DNA from: Phaseolus vulgaris
Lineage: Eukaryota; Streptophyta; Magnoliopsida; Fabales; Fabaceae
DNA: 64,000 nt
Assembly: GCF_000499845.2 (NCBI RefSeq)
Contig: NW_027174130.1
Location: 1-64,000, forward strand
Reading direction: 5' to 3'
Shown: positions 9,793 to 19,197 of the stretch, in pieces
Layout of the letters: each line of letters starts with the position of its first letter
How positions within the stretch are numbered: position 1 is the stretch's first letter
The notes under the pieces: model-generated
Seen by the model: only the letters and a program-made list of their open reading frames with translations
What the model was told of the DNA's origin: nothing
Database searches by the model: none
Made by a program: the position numbers and the translations under genes

Positions 9793-12700
9793 GTGGACTC
9801 ATGCTTGGCTTTAGGATACCAGCTCGACGATCTGGTCAAGAGCGGGTTCCTAAATGACTACTTGCTGAACAGAAGGACGGGGGGCGCGTCGAGCTCCCAG
9901 CCAGCAGGTTGTGAGGCCCAGCAGCACGAGATGCCCACCCACGGAGAGATCCACACCATTGCAGGAGGTTTCTCGGGTGGTGGATGCACCACGTCACAGA
10001 GGAAGAGGTATGCGAGGTCTGTGATGACGGTGGACATGTTCGAAGACCACTCGCCGGATGTGGACATTACGTTCACAAAGCAAGATCTTCGGGACGTTGT
10101 GCCTCACGACAACGACCCTATAGTCATCTCGCTGATTACGGCGGGAAGGAAGGTCCACAGGGTTCAAGTGGACCAAGGGAGCTCGGCAGACGTAATGTTC
10201 TGGCCGACTTTCACGCAGTTGGAGTTGCCCCTTGACCAGCTGAGGCCCTATGGAGGGTGTTTGTATGGCTTCGCTGGCGATCAGGTGGAGGTCAGGGGGT
10301 ACGTTGAGTTGAGAACTACTTTCACGGATGAGGCGGGCTCGAGAACGGAGAAAATCAAATACCTTGTCGTGAACGCTCCCTCAGCGTATAACATTCTGTT
10401 GAGAAGACCAACGCTCAACAGAATAGGAGTTGTGCCTTCGACCAGGCACATGAAGGTGAAGTTGCCATCGATGGAAGGGGTGGTGATCACCATCAAATCT
10501 GACCAGAAAGAAGCGAAGAAGTGCTATGAGAATAGCCTGAAGAACAAGAGGTCAGTAAGTTACATCACGACGACACCGCCTCCCGGTGTGAAGCCCAAGC
10601 CAACAGAGTGGCAGGTTGTTGATGCGGCGATGGAGGTGGCCGCCGAGGGAGACGTCGCCATGATGGATGCTGAGGCTGAGGGAGAGAACGCCGAGCGGGA
10701 AGAAGAGGCGAGGAATCGCCCTGAGGAAGCGAGGGAGCTGGGAATCGCCAGGGCGGTGATCGCCAGGGCGGTGATTGCCAGGGAAGCTAGACCCAAACCC
10801 GTCGAGGAGTGGCTCGAAAGGGAGATCGGGGGAAAGGTCTTCAAGTTGGGAAGATCCTTGGAGGCTGAGCTCCAAGACCAGATTGCCAAGGTGATAGAGC
10901 GGCATCTGGATGCCTTCGCATGGTCCGCCTCAGACATGCCCGGAATTGACCCCGACTTCTTGTTCCATCATCTAGCAATGGACAACCAAGTCAGGCCAGT
11001 GCGACAGAGAAGGCGGAAATTCAACGAGGAGAGAAGGCAGGCGATCAGATATGAGACCCAGAAGCTCCTCGCTGCAGGCCATATCAGGGAGGTCCAGTAC
11101 CCTGAGTGGCTAGCTAACGTCGTGCTGGTGAAGAAGAGCAACGGGAAATGGCGCATGTGCGTCGATTTCACCGATCTGAACAAGGCTTGCCCAAAGGATT
11201 CCTATCCTTTGCCAAGCATAGACGCCCTGGTGGACAGTGCTGCAGGGTGTAAGTTGTTGAGTTTCCTGGATGCCTTCTCGGGGTATAACCAGATCAAGAT
11301 GCATCCCATGGATGAAGAGAAGACTGCCTTCATGACCGAGAGATCGTGCTACTGCTACAAGGTGATGCCTTTTGGGCTGAAGAACGCGGGGGCCACGTAC
11401 CAGAGGTTGATGGATCGGGTACTTGCACCAATGCTGGGGAGGAATGTGCAAGCGTACGTGGATGACATGGTCGTGACCTCGCCGGAGAAGTGCAAGCACG
11501 TTGCGGACTTGGAGGAATTGTTCACCACGATCGCCAAGTTTAGGTTAAAGCTGAATCCCGAGAAGTGCATCTTTGGCGTGGAGGCGGGAAAGTTCTTGGG
11601 GTTCCTCTTGACTGAAAGAGGAATAGAAGCCAATCCTGATAAGGGTGCTGCCATCTTGGCGATGAGGAGCCCGGCTACCGTGAAGGAAGTGCAGCAGCTT
11701 ACAGGTCGGATGGCCGCCCTGTCTCGTTTCGTGTCAGCTAGCGGAGAGAAGGGTCATCCGTATTTTCAGTGTTTGAGGCGGAACAACAAGTTTGCCTGGA
11801 CGAAGGAGTGTGAAGAGGCCTTCGTCAAGCTTAAAGAGTACCTGGCGAGCCCGCCGGTTTTGTGCAAACCGCTGGTGGGGACCCCTCTCAGGTTGTATTT
11901 TGCTGTAACTCATAGGGCGGTGAGTGCGGTGCTCGCCCAACACCAAGATCAGGCCCAAAAGCCTATTTATTTTGTCAGCAAGGTGCTGCAGGGCCCGGAA
12001 GTAAGATATCAGGACTTGGAGAAAGCTGCACTGGCAGTAGTTTTTTCGGCGAGGAGGTTACGCCACTACTTCCACAGCTTCACAATACTAGTGATGACCG
12101 ACTTGCCCATCCAGAAGGTCCTGAAGAAGCCCGACGTCGCTGGGAGGATGGTGAAGTGGGCGGTGGAGCTGTCGGAGTTCGATATTAAGTATGAGCCCCG
12201 AGGTCCGATCAAGGGGCAGATCTTCGCAGACTTCGTGGTTGAGCTCTCGTCTGAAGCGACACGAGTTGAGGGGGATGACTTTCGTTGGGTGCTTTCGGTG
12301 GACGGATCGTCGAACCAGCAGGGTAGCGATGCTGGAGTCATCTTGGAAGGGCCCAACAGCGTGCTGATTGAGCAGTCCCTGAGGTTTGCCTTCAAGGCCA
12401 GCAACAATCAAGCAGAATATGAGGCGCTGATCGCCGGTATCTTGCTGGCCAAGGAGATGGGAGCTAGGGTGCTGATGGCTAAGAGTGATTCGCTATTGGT
12501 CACGGGACAAGTAACAGGCGAGTTCCAGGCCAAGGATCCACAAATGGCGGCTTACCTGGAGTATGTGCAGGAGTTGAAGAGTTCCTTTGTCTCCTTTGAA
12601 GTAGTGCATGTGCCCAGAGAGCAGAATGCCCGACCTGACTTGCTAGCTAAGCTCGCCAGTTCAGGCAAGGGGGGTAGGCAGAGGACGGTGATCCAAGAAA

Positions 12701-14112
12701 CTATGAAGACGCCCAGAGCATTTGTGACAGATCACCTGGTCCTTCAGATAAGCAAATCGACGGAGAAAGCGGTGAGGAGTCACAGGTCTTTGACTCAGGA
12801 GACCTTGAGGTCGCCAAGAATAAGAGCATGTCGGGGAGAGAAGGTGAACATGACGCAGGTCTGCACGACCCATGAGCCAGACACCTGGGTAACACAGTAC
12901 AAGCGATGTCTGGCGGATGGCTTTCTCCCGTTAGATCCGACGGAGGCTAGGAAGATAAAGAAGAATTCTAGCAAGTTCACAATGATCGATGGCGAGTTGT
13001 ATAGGTTTGGGTTCACACACCCACTCCTGGAATGTGTGCACGGAGAGAAATGTACAAGAATCATGGCCGAGCTCCATGAAGGGATTTGCGGAAGCCACGT
13101 CAGGGGTCGAGCTCTGGCCGCAAGAACACTCCGTGCAGGTTACTACTGGCCAACAATGAGAAAAGACTGCAAGAAGTATGCACAATGTTGCAAGCAGTGT
13201 CAGCAGCACGCCGATTGGCACAAGGCGCCTCCCGAGGAGTTGAAGTCGATTTACAGCCCTTGGCCGTTTCATACATGGGGAATAGACATTCTGGGACCCT
13301 TTCCATTGGCGATCAGGCAGATGAAGTACTTGGTGGTGGCGATTGAATATTTCACCAAGTGGATCGAAGCAGAACCAGTGGCCCAGATCACCGCGCACAA
13401 GATCGAGAGCTTTGTGTGGAAGAACCTCGTGTGCCGGCTTGGTGTGCCCAAGCGCCTGGTGTCAGATAACGGAACTCAGTTTGCAAGTCACCTGTTGAAG
13501 AAGCTGTGCGAAGGGGTGGGAATTCAACAAGTATTTGCATCTGTCGAGCACCCTCAAACGAATGGCCAAGTAGAGTCAGCCAATCGGGTATTGTTGAGAG
13601 GTTTGAAGAGAAGGCTAGAGAAAGCCAAAGGAAGCTGGGCTGAGGAGGTACCCCGCATAGTCTGGGCGTACCACACCACCGAGCAGTCAGGAACCCATGA
13701 GACCCCGTTTAGCCTGGTCTATGGATGCGACGCAATGATTCCGGTGGAGATCCAGGAGAGCTCGCCGAGATTCCAGAACTTTGTAGCGGAAGACTCGAAT
13801 GAGGAAAGAAGGCTGAATCTGGATTTGCTGGATGAGGTCAGGGAGGAGGCGAGAGTGAAGGCTGAGGCGGTGAAAAGAAGGATCGAACGAAGGTATAACT
13901 CGAAGGTGATGCCAAGGCAGTTTAGAGAAGGCGACCTGGTGATGAGGAAGGCCCACCAGTACGAGATGGAGAACAAGCTGTCGCCTAAGTGGACGGGACC
14001 GTTCAGGATAACCGAGGCGCTCGGGAACGGCGCCTACCGCTTAGAAACGTTGGGAGGAGGGGCGATTCCTCGCACTTGGAACGCCACGCACCTCAAGTTA
14101 TATTACAGTTAA
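9793..14112 (+). CDS. Pol polyprotein of element C (protease, RT, RNase H, second RNase H, integrase)
   Basis: 1439 codons without a stop from the first ATG after the gag lesion; in life it is continuous with gag. Order: aspartic protease (VDQGSSADVMF, ~residues 126-136); reverse transcriptase (~390-660; YVDD at ~554-557); RNase H (~697-820); a second, archaeal-type RNase H (~832-955; VDGSSNQQGS, NNQAEYEALIAG, VPREQNARPDLLAKL); integrase zinc-binding region (~1095-1140) and catalytic core with Asp1165, Asp1225 and Glu1261, exactly 35 residues between the last two. No chromodomain. Dual RNase H without a chromodomain marks the Tat lineage of Ty3/Gypsy. Whether the enzyme is active is unknown (YVDDMVVTSPEKC and NPDKGAA differ from D and F). 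Confidence 0.9.
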   Translation: MDSCLALGYQLDDLVKSGFLNDYLLNRRTGGASSSQPAGCEAQQHEMPTHGEIHTIAGGFSGGGCTTSQRKRYARSVMTVDMFEDHSPDVDITFTKQDLRDVVPHDNDPIVISLITAGRKVHRVQVDQGSSADVMFWPTFTQLELPLDQLRPYGGCLYGFAGDQVEVRGYVELRTTFTDEAGSRTEKIKYLVVNAPSAYNILLRRPTLNRIGVVPSTRHMKVKLPSMEGVVITIKSDQKEAKKCYENSLKNKRSVSYITTTPPPGVKPKPTEWQVVDAAMEVAAEGDVAMMDAEAEGENAEREEEARNRPEEARELGIARAVIARAVIAREARPKPVEEWLEREIGGKVFKLGRSLEAELQDQIAKVIERHLDAFAWSASDMPGIDPDFLFHHLAMDNQVRPVRQRRRKFNEERRQAIRYETQKLLAAGHIREVQYPEWLANVVLVKKSNGKWRMCVDFTDLNKACPKDSYPLPSIDALVDSAAGCKLLSFLDAFSGYNQIKMHPMDEEKTAFMTERSCYCYKVMPFGLKNAGATYQRLMDRVLAPMLGRNVQAYVDDMVVTSPEKCKHVADLEELFTTIAKFRLKLNPEKCIFGVEAGKFLGFLLTERGIEANPDKGAAILAMRSPATVKEVQQLTGRMAALSRFVSASGEKGHPYFQCLRRNNKFAWTKECEEAFVKLKEYLASPPVLCKPLVGTPLRLYFAVTHRAVSAVLAQHQDQAQKPIYFVSKVLQGPEVRYQDLEKAALAVVFSARRLRHYFHSFTILVMTDLPIQKVLKKPDVAGRMVKWAVELSEFDIKYEPRGPIKGQIFADFVVELSSEATRVEGDDFRWVLSVDGSSNQQGSDAGVILEGPNSVLIEQSLRFAFKASNNQAEYEALIAGILLAKEMGARVLMAKSDSLLVTGQVTGEFQAKDPQMAAYLEYVQELKSSFVSFEVVHVPREQNARPDLLAKLASSGKGGRQRTVIQETMKTPRAFVTDHLVLQISKSTEKAVRSHRSLTQETLRSPRIRACRGEKVNMTQVCTTHEPDTWVTQYKRCLADGFLPLDPTEARKIKKNSSKFTMIDGELYRFGFTHPLLECVHGEKCTRIMAELHEGICGSHVRGRALAARTLRAGYYWPTMRKDCKKYAQCCKQCQQHADWHKAPPEELKSIYSPWPFHTWGIDILGPFPLAIRQMKYLVVAIEYFTKWIEAEPVAQITAHKIESFVWKNLVCRLGVPKRLVSDNGTQFASHLLKKLCEGVGIQQVFASVEHPQTNGQVESANRVLLRGLKRRLEKAKGSWAEEVPRIVWAYHTTEQSGTHETPFSLVYGCDAMIPVEIQESSPRFQNFVAEDSNEERRLNLDLLDEVREEARVKAEAVKRRIERRYNSKVMPRQFREGDLVMRKAHQYEMENKLSPKWTGPFRITEALGNGAYRLETLGGGAIPRTWNATHLKLYYS

Positions 14113-14319
14113 AAGCGTTGTAAGTAAAAACAAACACGTAGAGTTTGCAAGCTTTTTTCCCTAAGGAGGGTTTTTAATGAGGACACCCAATAAAGAAGAG
14201 TTTTCGAAGTTTGAAGTGTTTTAGATTGCATGCTTGTTGTTTTTTCGAAAGTTGTGAAGAAAGACCTTGTCGCTTATATGTGATTTAAGGCGAGTTTTGA
14301 AGTTATGTCGCATGCTTTC
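14113..14319 (+). other. Post-pol block of element C, 5' half
   Basis: Same block as at 2757 but about 31 bp shorter: the purine run GAAGGGGGCAC is lost between two CTTT stretches. The TTTTTAATGAGG part and AATAAA (14189-14194) remain. It stops at the insertion point of D and resumes at 25914. Confidence 0.5.
14315..14319. repeat. Target-site duplication CTTTC (left copy) of element D
   Basis: CTTTC at 14315-14319 is repeated at 25909-25913 right after D. Removing D and one copy restores the uninterrupted sequence seen in element B at about 2984-2996 (CATGCTTTCTAAAAAAG). This confirms a single integration event. Confidence 0.95.
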
Positions 14320-14887
14320 TGATCCTGCCTGTTGACCAGAACGTGCGTACCTCAAGAGTTCGTTGGGGAACCCTTAAATACCTGGTCACTTTCTCTCTCC
14401 TGGCAGTTACAGACCTGGACACGTGGCTCGCATCCAGTCGTACACGTGCCATCATCTGGAGCCTCCTTGACTTGGGCGCTGCTTCTGACGCTCTTTTGGC
14501 TAAGTTACTTATGCATGGTACTGCCCAGTGCATAGCTAACTTGGGAGTGCGATCTCTACTGGAATTGGCGAGTTAGGGTGCCTTCGTACACCTTCCCTGT
14601 GGTCTCGCCGGCCACCTTCATAATCTGCACCACCTTCATCTCTGGCGATTTGCTTGCTCTAGCGATCTCCAATCACTTGGTCGCCTGAGTTTACATCTGG
14701 CGACTTCATCTTTAACCCGGTGATCGCCGGTTCTGGTATGCTGCAGATCGGAACACGCCTACTTAATAACTGGCGACTTCACGAGCCCCCCCCGACTTCT
14801 TTCCTTTCTGCCAACCTGGCGTCTTGTCAACACGCCGATACTGTAGCTTGATGCCACGTCATCACTTCCGACTACCAGGGCGGTACA
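14320..14887 (-). repeat. 3' LTR of element D, internally deleted
   Basis: 568 bp against 821 bp in its partner. About 253-260 bp are missing between the terminal 25 bp and GCGTACCTCAAGAG; the break lies at a GAACGT repeat present at both ends of the lost piece in the partner (near 25108 and 25361). The remainder is ~98% identical to the 5' LTR. Confidence 0.9.
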
Positions 14888-14916
14888 CAAGCCCCCCAGT
14901 CTTAAGCGAAGACTTG
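14888..14916 (-). other. PPT-like motif and hairpin, element D
   Basis: On the minus strand, an AGTCTT/AAGACT inverted repeat followed by a G-run ends directly at the 3' LTR. Same arrangement as at 7359-7387. Confidence 0.55.
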
Positions 14917-15179
14917 TCCAGCGAAAAGACTAAAAGAGTCACGTCAATACCGATCTACGTGGCACTGGCGCAGAATTTCAAGCGGTTGTACTTTCTGCTT
15001 CTCTGACGCTCCACCAAACATCTCACCCATCGCTCGACACGTGGCTTCATCAACGGTTACCTTCAGTTAACGTTTGCGCTTCCCAAACCCATTTCGAAAA
15101 ACCCTTAATCCCATTTTCGCTCCACTGTTCCATCACTTTCTTCGCATTCTCAAACGCTCCAACTTTCTTCTGCAAAAAA

Positions 15180-17689
15180 GCTCTCAACGTTCTTCAACTT
15201 CCTGAATCACCAACTTCTTCCATCACTCTTCCAATCATCAAAAGGTACTTCCTTTCCTTCTTCTGCTGGTTTTTCCTGCATTTTAACCGATTCGCATCAT
15301 CCTTTAACTGTCTGGTGCATACGCTGTGGGTTGTTTTTTCAATTTCTCCTTTCTCGTAACTTAGGGCTTCGTCAACGTTGCAACGAACCTACGTTCGTTC
15401 GTTATTCACCCTTTTCCCATGATCCAGTCAGCCTCTGCGAACCCTGATCATTTTTCCTTTTCTTCTTCCTTTGCAGCTTCAACAATATCTCGCTCAAAGA
15501 TCACCCCAAATCCTCCTCCTTCATCACGAAACCCTTCCTCACAAGCACACGACCCACCGCGAGCACGCGGCGCTTCGTCTTCTCAGGCTGAGAGGCCTGC
15601 ACCCTCCCGCCCCAACCTGGCCCAGGCGACTCCGCCTGTCACCGGAGGAGCCTCCGTCCCCCCACCAGACTTCAAAAAACTATATCCCTGGGCCAACTCG
15701 ACCTTGTTGAGGGAAACATCTTCCGTAAACACTGCTGGGGCAGTTCTGCGATTGACGAAGGGGGATGAGCCTCACCAATCATTCCACAAGGAGCACGACG
15801 AGAAGATGACGGTGCTACCTTGCCCCCCCGACCTGCCAGTTTGCGCTGACGACAAGGCAAACAACGGTGGACCCTTCTGCTTCGTTTACACAACCTTGTT
15901 CAAGAAGGTGAAACTCAGGTTTCCCTTCACTTGCTTTCAGAGGGAGCTTCTTACCGAGCTCAACATTGCCGCCGCCCAGCTCCATCCCAACAGCTGGGCG
16001 TTCGTGCGGGCGTTCCAAGTCATGTGCGACCATCTGGGGTTGCCAGCATCTGTGGATGTCTTCTTATTTCTCTTCGAAGCCAAGCACCCAGGAGATCGCC
16101 TGTGGGTAAGCTTGAATGGGATTGCTGGGAGGTCAATCCTCTCTATCTTCCAGCAATCCTACAAAGACTGGAAAGGCAAATTCGTCCAGGTGCGCCCCAA
16201 CGACAAAGACGCGTCGTTGCTCGACGGTTTCCCCTTGTACTGGGTAAACAAGGGGAACAAAGAGTCCAAGAGTAGCTTCAGGAGGCCAAGAAGTCCTGAT
16301 AGCATGGGTGCCTTGGACAGAGACCTTTGCTTCTTTTGGAAGAGCGTGGCAGATGCCAACATCACCTTCCTCACCACCACGCTCATCTGCTTCGAATTCT
16401 TCGAGGACCAACTCGAAATCCGCATAGGTTAGAACGTCTAAGTCTTTATTCTAACCTTACCTCTGCTAACTGTTTCTGTGCGTCTTGTGCGTTGTGCGCA
16501 AGACTTTGGTTTTATTTTTCTGCACCATTTATCTGCTTTGTTGCATACTGCCTTATGCATTTATTTTCTCTCTGAACTAACCCATGCATTTTTTCTCTAT
16601 GCAGATAATATGTTGGGCCAGGGCAAGCTCGCTGAACTGAGGGTGCTCGCCCGAACCCACGGGTTGGCATCGGGTTCACAAACCGTGCCAAACTCGGTGG
16701 TGGAGATCGCCGCCGCACAGGGCCGATCGCCACCCAAGGGCCCCACACCTCCCGATGTCCAACCCGCCAACCAACGCAAGAAGCTTGTCCTCAGGAAACC
16801 CAAGAGGAAAGCCCCCCAAGTGGTCCACGAGGAGGAGGAGGAAGACGGCGAGGCTACTGAAGATGGCCTCGTCACGAAGAGGAAGAGGGTGGCACCTTCT
16901 TCACCACCTGCTCCACCCCCTCTTCCAACATCAACGCCGCCATCCACGCCTGCTCCACCTCCAACATTGCCTCCTCCGCCAGCTCCTGCCTCACCAGTCC
17001 AAGCAATTCCACTGGCGTCTGCGCCACCTGCGGTTGAGGTGGAGAAGTTATCCTTCAATCTGACACTCGCGGAGATTGAACACTCCCGAGTAAAAGACGC
17101 AATGAGCACCGAGCTCCGGTTGGCGCGCAAGGAGGCCACCGATCTACGCCACAAGGTGCAGCTTCTGGCTCAAGAGAAGATTGAGCTGGAGAACAAGATT
17201 GTACCTTATCGCGTTAAGGTGGCTGACCTAGAGGCCTTAATAAAAACTGACGCCGCCAAGGTGAAGAAACTGGAGCAAAGGTCAGCCGATCGGGAGGTCT
17301 TCCTGGGAACGGTGGAGAAGGCGAGGGACGACGCCATGGCTGAGCTTGCCGAAGCCAACAAAGAAAAGGGGAAGATCGCTGCTGAATTGGGCCAAGTGCA
17401 GGCAGAATCCAAGAAGGTTGCTGAAGACCTTCTTCAAGCTCAAGGAACCATCGAACAACTCAAGAAGCAAGCTGAAGAGCTGGAGCAACAGAACAAGGGG
17501 CTGAAGGAACAAACTGAAGAACTCAAGAAACAGATTGAAGAGCTTAATCTGAGTTCTGCCCAAATTCTGGCTGCTGGATTCGAGGCCGCACGGGAACAGT
17601 TTGCCTGCTTATTCCCTGATCTGGATCTCAGCATGGTGTCCCTTAACAATGAGGTGGTGGATGGGAAAGTGGTTCCCGCTGAAGACTGA
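15180..17689 (+). pseudogene. Antisense aORF of element D, start codon lost, exon 3 shortened
   Basis: Opposite to D's gag-pol. A non-coding exon ends at 15244; intron 1 is 15245-15476. Exon 2 is 15485-16427 (943 nt, same length as in B, C and F); intron 2 is 16428-16604. Exon 3 is 16605-17689. Both introns are GT-AG and the join keeps frame (675 codons). The start position reads ATA, not ATG; the ATG at 15419 lies inside intron 1. No stop codon interrupts either exon. Exon 2 has the Transposase_28-like core (LLTELNIAAAQLHPNSWAF). Exon 3 has RKPKRK and TKRKR basic patches and a ~200-residue coiled coil, but lacks 136 codons between the Pro-rich part and EKLSFNL. Expression would need a non-ATG start or unspliced RNA. 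Confidence 0.82.
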
Positions 17690-18289
17690 TCAATTTCCCC
17701 TCATCCACCACCTTTATGCTTTTTCTTTGTTTGTAATTGTAATGAACTTCTTTCTTTTTTCTGTATATGTGCCCTGAACTGATATTTACTTAATGAAATT
17801 ACCTTTGCATTTCTTCTTGTAACCTCTTTGTCTGCTTTAACTTTCCTTGCGTGATTTACTTCAAAGAAATGACTTAGCGATTTCGTAGGCACGATCTTAT
17901 ACTTAACTGCTTCGAACCACTTCAACTTCAAATAACAACCACTTTAACAACTTGTAATCTTAATGCAGTGAGCTTTAACGTAAAATCACTCTTCAAGCAA
18001 CGAACTTTAACTCAACTACTGGCTTAAAACATCGCTTCACCCGATCTGCTTCATCAAAAATGGGGCTTTAACTTTCTCGCCACTGTTTGAACTTTCCCTG
18101 GTCGCCAAAGACTCACTTGGCGATACCCGCTTCTTTCTGGCTTCATACCTTGGCCATTGTTCTTTTACCTGGGGGTAGAGACGCCTTTCGGATCCTTCTC
18201 TACCTCCTTGAGCTTCCGAACAAGAGACCGGGTGGCTAGGCGCTCTCTTCGAACCTACCTTAGCCACCTTCCAAACTTCTTCCGCCCTC
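17690..18289. other. Spacer after antisense gene, element D
   Basis: T-rich sequence just after the stop, a likely 3' UTR, then sequence matching, inverted, the spacer at 3541-4159. No gene seen. Confidence 0.45.
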
Positions 18290-18955
18290 TACACCATACC
18301 TGAACTCGTTCGAGACGAGAAGGATTTTCTCTTGCCTGAACTCGCTCATAGGCGAGAAGGTCTTTTGACTCGCCTGAACTCGCTCATAGGCGAGAAGGTC
18401 TTTTAGCTCGCCTGAACTCGCTCATAGGCGAGAAGGTCTTTTAGCTCGCCTGAACTCGCTCATAAGCGATAAGGTCTTTAAATCGTGCCTCTACATTGCC
18501 CCAGGGGCTACATCTCCTCCCCCCAGAAACACTTAGGACTTTTCACTTGTGCCTCTACATTGCCCCAGGGGTTACATCTTCTCGCCCCCAGAAACACTGA
18601 GGACTTTTCACTGGTGCCTCTACATTGCCCCAGGGGTTACATCTTCTCGCCCCCAGAAACACTGAGGACTTTTCACTGGTGCCTCTACACTGCCCCAGGG
18701 GTTACATCTTCTCGCCCCCAGAAACACTGAGGACTTTTCACTCTTCCTCGCCTGCACTCGCTCGACGGCGAGGAGGTCTTTATCTCGCCTCAGAACGCGC
18801 GAGGGCGTTGAGGTCTTTTAACTGGTGCCTCCGATCGCCGAAAGACGATGAGGACTTTAACTTTAACTGGTGCCCCCGATCGCCGAAAGACGATGGGGAC
18901 TTAAAACTTTATCTGGTGCCTCCGATCGCCGAAAGACGATGAGGACTTAAAACTT
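18290..18955. repeat. Minisatellite cluster, element D
   Basis: The 37-bp family appears as about four units (18300-18480, CTCGCCTGAACTCGCTCATAGG core). The 65-bp family has four units starting at 18487, 18551, 18616 and 18681 (GCCTCTACATTGCCCCAGG), one more than in B. Two or three GATCGCCGAAAGACGATG units follow. The apparent ORFs of ~80-105 codons here only reflect the 65-bp period. Confidence 0.8.
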
Positions 18956-19081
18956 TTTAGAAAGCTTGCCATATATCTTTAACTTGCCTTAAGTCACGTA
19001 TAAGTGACAAGGTCTTTCTTCAAAACTTTCTGAAAACAACAGGCATGCAATCTGAAACAACTTAAACTTTTGAAAACTTCT

Positions 19082-19150
19082 CTTTATTGGGTGGCCTCGT
19101 TAAAAACCCTCCTTAGGGAAAAAAGAGTGCCCCCTTCAAACTGTTTTAAC
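19082..19150 (-). other. Post-pol conserved block, element D
   Basis: Minus-strand counterpart of 2811-2876: purine run, CCCTAAGGAGGG, TTTTTAACGAGG and AATAAA (complement of 19083-19088). It lies ~50-115 bp after the pol stop. Confidence 0.5.
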
Positions 19151-19197
19151 AGAGACATTGTAATGTAACTTCGTGTTTATCTTTACTTACAAAGTTC

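Noticed and set aside
9793..14112. Possible chromodomain or env gene after integrase
   Set aside because: Pol ends shortly after the KWTGPFRI region; no chromodomain motif, and downstream sequence holds only the block, repeats and the antisense gene.
15419..15484. ATG at 15419 as the start of the D antisense protein
   Set aside because: It lies within intron 1 (15245-15476), upstream of the conserved acceptor; the homologous start is at 15485, where D has ATA.
18485..18942. Plus-strand ORFs of 81 and 105 codons with a repeating MPLHCPRGYIF-like peptide
   Set aside because: They follow the 65-bp minisatellite exactly, occur on either strand in other copies and have no other support.
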